Positions 57,131 through 64,000 of a DNA stretch of 64,000 nt are shown here, piece after piece. The DNA is taken from positions 77,730,860 through 77,794,859 of the forward strand of contig OY726571.1 in the NCBI GenBank assembly GCA_963383645.1, read 5' to 3'. Below the pieces are notes generated by a model. The model was not told where the DNA came from, made no database searches, and worked only from the letters and a program-made list of their open reading frames with translations. The number at the start of each line of letters is the position of its first letter. Within the stretch, counting starts at the first letter, position 1. Origin of the DNA: Muscardinus avellanarius (Eukaryota > Chordata > Mammalia > Rodentia > Gliridae). Position numbers and translations under genes: made by a program.

Positions 57131-57590
57131 CTGTGGGGCCGAGGTGCCAGCCTGGGACTCAGCTAGCCTTAACAACCTACAGGCTAGGTCTCCACGTACA
57201 GTGACCCTGGAGCTTTGGGATTTAACATAACTTTTGAAGGCGAGTTTGAGGAGAGAAAATTCAATCTACACCCGCTGGCTAGTTATTCACAATTTATACA
57301 TTAAAAATAATGGCTTAACCCATAATGTCCCATTCTCTTATACAGAAAACTCTCCTATATAGAACTTATATATTCTCTCTTTATACTTGGAACTTAATGC
57401 ATTAAATAAGCTCAGAGTCACTCGTGCCTATTAGACTTCTCAAGCTGGCTGCCCCATGGACACTTCCAACATAGCATGGCTATGGCAACACATGTTTAAA
57501 TTCTGTTATTCCTCATCATTGTACTTAGCTTTTAATGTGGCAAGACAAAACTAGAAGAAAAAAATGGAGATGGATGCCATTTTTCTTTGT
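57131..57590. other. Unique intron, nothing recognised
   Basis: A short GT run follows at 57597-57613. Confidence 0.45.
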
Positions 57591-57904
57591 GTGCGTGTAT
57601 GTGTGTGTGTGTGTTACTCTCTAAAAGAACAGAAATTTTTAAAAAGGGATAAGAAAAAAGCTAAAGCAGGGATCACAGGGAGTCTGAGTGATGAAGGTGG
57701 GTAAGAAAAAGACGGCTTTGTCCTTGGAGATTTCCCCCCAAAACTGCTGTTTGGGACTTGCACTGGGGGGTAAGTAGGGCATAGTCTGTGTGTTAGTATC
57801 TCAGCTTCAAGGTCACGTGAAGACATCAGCATCAGCATTCTATCCAACGCCTTCTTTTGCTGCTTTCTTGAACTTACCTGCTCATACATCCATAATGAAT
57901 TTCA

Positions 57905-58165
57905 TTTTTTATTTCTTTGTAAACAAATTTTATTGGTGCATTGTACTCGTACCTCTTAATGGAGTACAAGATGATAGAGGCATACGTGCACACATCACCC
58001 ACTTAGTCCTTCCCCAGGTCCCACTCCATTCCCTCCCCCTCCCTCCATCCTTCTCCTGTTTGGCTTAGTGGTTGACTTTGATAGGTTCGTGAATGTACAT
58101 CATGTATATTAGGGAATTTTCCTCTCCCCCTCCTCATCCCCCTCAGGTTACCTTATTTGCTCATC
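57905..58165 (-). mobile_element. L1 3' UTR fragment, antisense
   Basis: ttttattggtgcattgtact, gtgcacacatcacccactta, then the C-rich tract and gtttggcttagtggttgact. Related to the ends at 3361-3521 and to the composite element tails. Confidence 0.75.
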
Positions 58166-58359
58166 TATAGCATGCACATGTTGAAAAAAAGAAAGAAAGA
58201 AAAGGTTTGAAAGGGGGAGGTGCACCGTGAAGTCCGTTTCTCACTCTGCTGATCTCTCTGGGGAGCTTCAGGAGGACAGGGGTGATGGAGCTGCTCCTCC
58301 AGCCCTTTCCTTTGCGCTGAAGTCCACAGGAGTGCTGGTGGTATTCCCCACATTCTGCA

Positions 58360-58900
58360 CTCTGTGTATTTTTTCTCTTTTATTCCATAACAAAATACCT
58401 CAAATTTACTGGCCTAAAATAACACAAATGTAGCCGGGCATGGTGGCGCACACTTGTAATCCCAGCATTGGGAGGCTGAGACAGGAGGATCGCAGTTTTC
58501 GGACAGCCTCAGCTACTTAGTGAGGCCCTTTGCAACTCAGTGTTTCAAAATAAAGAATAAAATAGAGCTGGGAGTGTAGCTCAGAGGTAGAATGCCCCTG
58601 GGTTCCATGCCCAGTATGGGAGGGGGAAGAACATGTATTCTCTCAGTTTCTGTAGATAGAAGTTTGGCACAGTATTAGCTGGTTTCTCTTTTCATGGTCT
58701 AAAATCAAGACATTGGTCAGGCTGTGTGCTCACTCAGGGCTTGAGATTGTTGATAGAATTCACATCTTTGCAGTGTTAGGACAGCATTCCTGCCGGCTTG
58801 CTGGCTGGGACTGTTCTCAGCTGCTTACCAACAGAGATGTTTGCTTCCTTGCAGACCAGACAGAGCATGTCGCTCTAACTTCCCTTTCTGCCAGCAGTGG
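58360..58900 (+). mobile_element. Possible ancient repeat split by a SINE
   Basis: ttccataacaaaatacctca and ggcctaaaataacacaaatg before, ctctcagtttctgtagatag and aaaatcaagacattggtcag after, resemble 'tataacaaaataccacagactgggtggctt ... tctcacagttctggaggct'. The class was not assigned. Confidence 0.4.
58433..58621 (+). mobile_element. B1-dID SINE, older subfamily
   Basis: Head gccgggcatggtggcgcaca, right half gctgggagtgtagctcagag ending atgcccagtatggg. A few bases of the linker are missing (gcaactcagtgtttcaaaat). Confidence 0.9.
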
Positions 58901-59690
58901 GAGAGAATGCTCTGCTCCTGTTTGGATCATCTCCTTATCTTAATGTCCCCTGACTTGGGTCCTTGCTACATCTGTAAGGTCCCTCACAGCAACACCCGGA
59001 AACACCCAGATCTGCCCTTGACTAGATGGGAGGGGTGTCTGCTCACCGCAGCTCTGGTGCTGGGACCCTCTTACAGTTCCACCTTCCGCGTTCTGGCCCC
59101 GGGGGTATCTTAGGTCATGAGGGCTGGGCCTGGCTCAGCTACCGTGGAAAATAGCTGCTTGGAAAGTGGATGAGACTCAGTGAATTTGGTTATTTCCTGA
59201 TAAAATGATTTTTATAAGTAAAAATCAGCCCTTTAGAGGTCAACAATCCCTTTATACTCAAAAGAAGCCCAGTCTCTTTTAGTGCATTATTTGCATGACT
59301 TTACAACATTGTTTTGAAAATGCTTAAAAGTTCCAAATTCCTTAAAGCTAAGGAGTCACTGACCTCCATGATGCCCTTTGTCTCTCTTTACTGACAGCCG
59401 TCCTGAGTGATGGCTACTGTCCTGGCATACTGATAAGAACCCCACTTTTACTCAACAGTGTCTGCCTCTGGAGCATGCATTTTATAGACACAAAATCCAT
59501 GACATAAACACTCCTACAGGCCCCATCTTTCTAAGCCCCTTTTTCCACCCCAAACCTGTTTATTTGCTGAAAGCCTGTGGACCTTTGCTCACCCCTGCCA
59601 AATCCCAGGCTCACCTCCTCCTGGCCCATTTTGTGCTTCTCAAGCAACTAAGCATTTGTGACCATTATTTTTCGGCATCTGTGACCATTT
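58900..59690. other. Unique intron, nothing recognised
   Basis: No identifiable feature. Confidence 0.4.
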
Positions 59691-60010
59691 CTTGAGGTGA
59701 CATAATTGAATAACGAGGGTTCTAATCTCAGCAGTGGGTAAATCCACTGATGGAATATGGCTTCATTGGTACTGTAGGCAGTTAGGGTGTGGCTGAAGAA
59801 AGCAGGCCCCCGGGGAGGGGTCTTGGGTATCATATACAGTCCACAGTTCTCCTTCATCTGTCTGTTTCTTGCTGCCATGCCCAGAGCTCTACAGATTTGA
59901 GCCAGCCTAACCTGGACTGAAACCTCCTAAACTGTGAGCAAATCAATCTTCCTTCCTCTGTATTTTAGTCATCAGGTATTTTGAGTCACAGCATTGAGAC
60001 TGCTGAGTGA
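59690..60010 (+). mobile_element. Possible ERVL-MaLR-type LTR
   Basis: ggttctaatctcagcagtgg, gtgggtaaatccactgatgg, tggactgaaacctcctaaac, tgtgagcaaatcaatcttcc and tcaggtattttgagtcacag occur in the order of a widespread LTR-like repeat. Better preserved than the relative at 25705-26020. Confidence 0.5.
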
Positions 60011-60154
60011 AACACGTATTTTGATGTCTGTATGTGATGGGATGGTGCTTTAAGAGTTTGTATTTGTATTGGAGAGCACTACAGGTAGAAAGACTTTGCT
60101 ATTTTCACTTTATTTCTTTACAACACTGGACAGGCTCAGAAGGAAGAAAACACT

Positions 60155-60325
60155 GTTTTTGCTTAGTCCTAAGTGACTTAACCATTCTGTTTTCTAACTC
60201 CCGAATGGAGCTTATTATAATATCTGTTCTCTTTGGTTTGTTATAAAAATTAAGTGACTTTTATATCTCAAGCAAATAATGCCAGGTCTGTATTAATCAC
60301 TTAATAAATGTTCATAAGTGGATTT
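60155..60325 (+). mobile_element. MIR
   Basis: ctaagtgacttaaccattct, gttttctaactcccgaatgg, ttgttataaaaattaagtga, gccaggtctgtattaatcac and ttaataaatgttcataagtg match the 3' two-thirds of MIR. Confidence 0.7.
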
Positions 60326-60463
60326 TGTTGAAGAGTATCTCTTAGGAGTTACTTCTTTTTACGTTTTGAAAAAGAATAATCCAAATGAGGAGATCACTTA
60401 ACGTCCTCTGTAGATGACCAGTAAAGCATGCCTGTTTGCCCCTTGGTAAACAAGTTATGTTTT

Positions 60464-60669
60464 TTGGTTGTTGTTGTTGTTGTTGTTTGGTGGTACTGGG
60501 GTTCCTGGAAGCCCTTCTACCTCCGGGCTACACTTCCAGACCTATTTTGTATTTTTTTTATATGGAAATGGTCTCTTAAGCCAGCGCGGCTGGCTTCGAA
60601 CCTGCGCGATCCTCCTGTCTCTGCCTCCCAAGTGCGAGGATTACAAGCGTGCGCCACCACGCCCGGCAT
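60464..60669 (-). mobile_element. B1-dID SINE, young subfamily, target duplication
   Basis: Flanks AAGTTATGTTTT at 60452-60463 and 60670-60681. The A-tail side has become (GTT)n. Linker ggtctcttaagccagcgcgg. Confidence 0.93.
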
Positions 60670-60681
60670 AAGTTATGTTTT

Positions 60682-62802
60682 AGAATAGAGTACAGTTGGA
60701 AAGTTTGAAAGTTTGAAAGAGCTGGCTAACTGTAATGGATTCAGGTTTTAAGGGACTTTGGTCTCTGCGTTTATATACTTGGGGTAGTGAATAAGTGATA
60801 ACAATGTTTTTCAAGTAGGAGATGGTAAGACTGATGTGATGGTGTCCACTTGTGAGATCAGAGCTGGCAATGGAAATAAAAAGGAGAGGCAGGTATACCT
60901 GACTTGTCACGTATAGCTTTTTTAAACTAATGCTTTGTCTGATTAGAAAGAATGGGACAAAGAAGTTAAAGTTGACTGGGTTTTCCAGCATTTTTAATTA
61001 GAAACTACTGATATAATTGGGAAAAAAGAGACCTACCACCTTAGAAGGAACGGCTGGACATGGAGGATAGACTTCAAAGTACCTAGATCAGAGGATGGGA
61101 AGACTTAGAGAATCCAAGACACTTGGGAGAGTTTCCAAATCAGTGTGAACCCCAAGCTAAGGAGCGAGTGCTGCGAGGGAACCCCAGGGCACTGCAGTCA
61201 TGGACCCCCATCCCTGCCACGCACTGGGCTAGACCTGGCTGCGTCTGTCCCACACTGGGATCCCACAGCTCCAGAACCCGGCATGTCACAGGTGCACGGC
61301 CGGTACCTGTCAAGTGAACAGGTAAGAAATGGTTGGTTAATGGTGTCAAGTATAATAAATAGGTCAAGTAGAATTAGGGCAGAAGATCACATTTGAGAAT
61401 TTTCCAGTTATGGGATCCGAATTTCCTCAGCATCTTGGGGCAGGAGCCGGGAGATAAGACATTTACCAGGAGGTAATAGTGAGGGAACAACAGCAGCAGC
61501 TATGATCTGTTCTCGCAGGGAAGTCTAAAATGGAAAATATTCAGAACCACTCAGAGAAAGGGGATGGAGAAAGTTCAGCAAGACAAGTGAGGTTGATGCA
61601 ATCATTAATTACAAGAGTGCTAAATTGCAAGGAAAAATGCCTACGTGTAAGGGCAGAGTGTCAATGACAAAGGATGAGCATGACGATACTAGAGAAAGAA
61701 TCAAGAACAAAGCCTAGAAGAATGGGATGCAACACACAGCCGTTTACAGCAAACACAAATACCCAGGAAATATGTTCCACAGAATCTGGGAGGAAGGTAC
61801 AGAAAATTAAACCATCCTACACTGAGAGATGTCGCAAAGACAACATGTCATGGTGGTGTTGTCAGGTGACTTCCATCCTCTTAATCTAGGGGCCTGTGTT
61901 ACCTTCTGTAACCGCGTGTTGGCCTCATGGCTTCTACTCTTATGAGTTCCAGCTTTACCTCTAAGCTATCATTATCTTATCATTGGCGACTCACATCCTT
62001 TAAGTGTTTTTTAATAAAAATATTCATAAAATAGAAATCAATATTGGTTATTACACTTGTTGAGTTTGAAGTAAGTGACCCATTAAAGTAGCTCCTCGAT
62101 GAGTTGGTCTGATAGGTCCCACGTCACAGAAATGAGCACAGTTTTTTAATGCACACGTGTAGCTTGATACCAAGAGTGGCCTGTACCTAATAAAACTAGC
62201 CAGATCACTAAGGAAAACATCTGTCTTGTTATCAGGCCAACACAAACTGCCTACAAGTTGAATACATAAAAGACTTGTTCATGTGAACATAGAGTTAGTC
62301 TAGTTCAGCTGTTCTATCCATCCAAGCAAAAAATGGGTAGCCTAATCTCAAAAAATTATTTTTTTGGTTATTTTTTAAAATAGCCAATCTTGGTTTGACT
62401 TGATAAATTCAAAGAAATCAAATAATAACATTTTTGCTATCTAAAAAAGGGGGGGCACAAGGGTACAAAAATTCATTTTAGGAATCTTATTTGTGAATCT
62501 GTAAACTCAAATACTTTTTAAAATCTTTTCATCTATAAAGTTTACACTATGGTAGATTGTTGCACATCACATCCAAAGAGATGATGTCTTTATGGGGGCT
62601 CGTTTTAATGAAATAGAACAAAAATGAAATGGCATACTGAGAACTTTTCATATCGAAATATTTATTCTGTCAATGTTTGTGCATATTATTGGTGCTTGAG
62701 ACTCGATACAGATTTTATTTTACCATCTCTCACTTTATCTAAAGATTTCTCAGGCAGTCATGGAATGTTTAATTAAATATTGCTTCAAGAGTTAATTTCT
62801 CG
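60682..62802. other. About 2.1 kb of unique intron, nothing recognised
   Basis: No SINE, L1, MIR or RNA gene that I can identify. Confidence 0.45.
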
Positions 62803-63543
62803 ACTTCCAGGAAGATGGCAACCGAGAAAAGCGGGGCTTAAGAGACCCGCTAACAACCAATCTCCATTACCACAAAAGCAGCGCCTTTCATAAACAGAAA
62901 ACACCATCACCAGAGAAACAAAAAAATCACCAGGCTACAGAGAAAAAGCGGACTGAGAAAAGAGCTCAGAGCCACAGAGGAGATACACCGGCCTCACGCC
63001 CAAGGACGCGGCAGCAGCACCATACTGCCGGCGGTAGCGGCAAATTCACCGGACGGCTACAGCAAGCCGAGGTGAGCCGCTGCGGAACAGCCAGGCGGGA
63101 TTTCTCGCCGCAGGTAAAATCTAAAGCTCCCAATGGCTGAGCTCAGCACACGCCGCAGGGATTCAGAGTGGAAATCAAAACCAAGAAGAAATATGCCAGC
63201 CTCACGGCCGACGGCGGAGCAGCGGCACCATATTGCCACCGGCGGCAGCAGCAGAGAATTCACCGAATCCAGTACAGCTACATCTGCATACTCAAGAACA
63301 GTGAGTCAAATTGCGGGCCACAGAGGAGAAATCCCAGTACTGTACTCCCTGGGACTTGACCCAGTGGGGGAGGGGCGGTGGCAGAGATATCACACCATAG
63401 GAGAACGTACAACCTGGCACCCCCCACAGTCTAAAGCAGCCTCTATCGACTCTCTGGGTCGGAGACTCTGTGATACAACCCAGTAAAGGAGTAGTGAGGT
63501 CTGAGATACTACTGACTCGAGATCCAGAACACCTTAAGTCATA
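62803..63543 (+). promoter_or_regulatory. L1 5' UTR / internal promoter, + strand
   Basis: AAGATGGC at 62812-62819 is a YY1-type core. The overlapping TTCCAGGAA (62805-62813) is a STAT-like palindrome. Two related GC-rich segments start with gcctcacg at 62991 and 63199. The orientation is the same as CDKAL1. Confidence 0.7.
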
Positions 63544-63867
63544 GTGACCCAAGGGAAGAACCCAGAGAAGGCACAAACTTTCGAAATCATGGGAAAGAGG
63601 AATAATACTGGAGCAATGAATGCCCACAACCCCACAACATCAGAACCCGATAAAACAGAAAATCAGAGATTTCTAGAAGATCAAATCAGGAAAATAACTG
63701 TAGAAATAATAGAGGTGCTTCGAAAAGAACTCAGAGAGAGCCAAAAAGAGATAAAGGATGCAATTAATGAAGTAAAGGCCTCAATTCAAAGCACAAACAA
63801 CCGATTAAACCACATGGAGAATAGAATCTTGCTCTTAAAAGATGATCATTCCAAAAATGAACGCATA
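63544..63867 (+). pseudogene. L1 ORF1, interrupted by a SINE
   Basis: Starts MTQGKNPEKAQTFEIMGKRN, nearly the same as the intact ORF1 at 4415-5377, and stays in frame for about 108 residues into the coiled coil (NRLNHMENRILLLKDDHSKN). At 63868 a young B1-dID SINE begins, and the frame runs only a few codons into it. This copy cannot make full-length ORF1p. The remainder of ORF1 is expected beyond the window. Confidence 0.88.
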
Positions 63868-64000
63868 GCCGGGCGTGGTGGCGCACGCTTGTAATCCCCG
63901 CGCTTGGGAGGCGGAGACAGGAGGATCACGCAGGTTCGAAGCCAGCCGCGCGCGCTGGCTTAGGAGACCCTGTTTCTAAATAAAAATGTAAAAATAGGTC
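63868..64000 (+). mobile_element. Young B1-dID SINE inside L1 ORF1, cut by window edge
   Basis: Near-consensus head gccgggcgtggtggcgcacg, gccagccgcgcgcgctggct, linker ggagaccctgtttctaaata. It is almost identical to the copy at 49442-49664. The bases just before it (aaaaatgaacgcata) should recur after its tail. Confidence 0.93.

Larger units (their letters stand above)
62803..63867 (+). mobile_element. L1, full 5' end, + strand, running off the window
   Basis: Begins ACTTCCAGGAAGATGGCAAC, the same 5' end as the first L1, and has a 741-bp 5' UTR followed by ORF1. The body continues outside the window after a SINE insertion, so the 3' end and any target duplication cannot be seen. Confidence 0.9.
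40084..64000 (+). other. CDKAL1: CDKAL1 intron, 5' part (at least 23.9 kb)
   Basis: Starts with a consensus GTAAGT donor. No sequence resembling the next CDKAL1 exon is visible, so the intron extends beyond the window unless the exon lies in the 200-base gap at 50917-51116, which is improbable. Large introns are normal for this gene. Confidence 0.85.

Noticed and set aside
56249..57230. Several GC-rich open frames of 90-140 codons on both strands
   Set aside because: They overlap on both strands with no similarity, and part overlaps an ancient interspersed repeat.
63292..63627. Minus-strand 111-codon frame, and a + strand relative at 5347-5634
   Set aside because: They are antisense readings of the L1 5' UTR, present because the two L1 copies share sequence. 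No support as an antisense L1 protein comparable to primate ORF0 beyond being open.
1..64000. Functional tRNA, rRNA, snRNA or microRNA genes
   Set aside because: tRNA-like box A and B motifs occur only in ID/B1-dID SINEs and MIRs. The one snRNA match is a truncated U2 fragment. I saw no 5S, U6, 7SK or Y RNA sequence.

Overview
This is a rodent nuclear genome window lying inside one large gene. Two short stretches on the + strand, 1292-1458 and 39938-40083, are bounded by good splice sites. They translate into neighbouring parts of CDKAL1, the radical-SAM enzyme that adds the methylthio group to t6A at position 37 of tRNA-Lys(UUU). Everything else is intron: the end of one intron (1-1291), a complete intron of about 38.5 kb (1459-39937), and at least 23.9 kb of the next (40084 to the edge). 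I found no other protein-coding exon. A 200-base run of N (50917-51116) is an assembly gap.

The organism is inferred from its repeats. Dozens of SINEs have a B1/7SL-like left part joined to an ID-like, tRNA-derived right part. This is the B1-dID architecture known from squirrels, dormice, beaver and guinea-pig relatives, and not from mouse or rat. A squirrel-related or dormouse-like rodent fits best; I cannot name the species.

Layout: 1-2.1 kb intron end, exon and unique intron; 2.1-3.3 kb a SINE cluster; 3.34-6.14 kb a target-site-flanked L1 on the minus strand with intact 5' UTR and ORF1 but a foreign middle; 6-9.3 kb mostly unique; 9.35-12.5 kb a GC-rich composite retrotransposon made of two VNTR arrays and an L1-like 3' tail, with relatives at 13.3 and 37.9 kb; 15.1-16.35 kb a local tandem duplication whose two copies caught different SINEs; 17.8-28.8 kb scattered SINEs; 26.5-27.95, 30.4-32.8 and 34.0-35.6 kb repeat-poor AT-rich intron; 35.6-38.6 kb dense old L1, SINE, unclassified LTR-like and VNTR sequence; 39.94 kb the second exon; 41-50.3 kb many SINEs, including a SINE inside a SINE and a SINE inside a MIR; 51-57 kb mostly unique with a U2 snRNA pseudogene; 57-62.8 kb mixed; and from 62.8 kb a second L1, + strand, whose ORF1 is broken by a young SINE.

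The most notable item is the composite VNTR element. It has the general plan of the hominoid SVA elements (GC-rich tandem repeats, a 3' end that L1 proteins could use, an A-rich end, target-site duplication) but is built from different parts. I do not recognise it as a named family.
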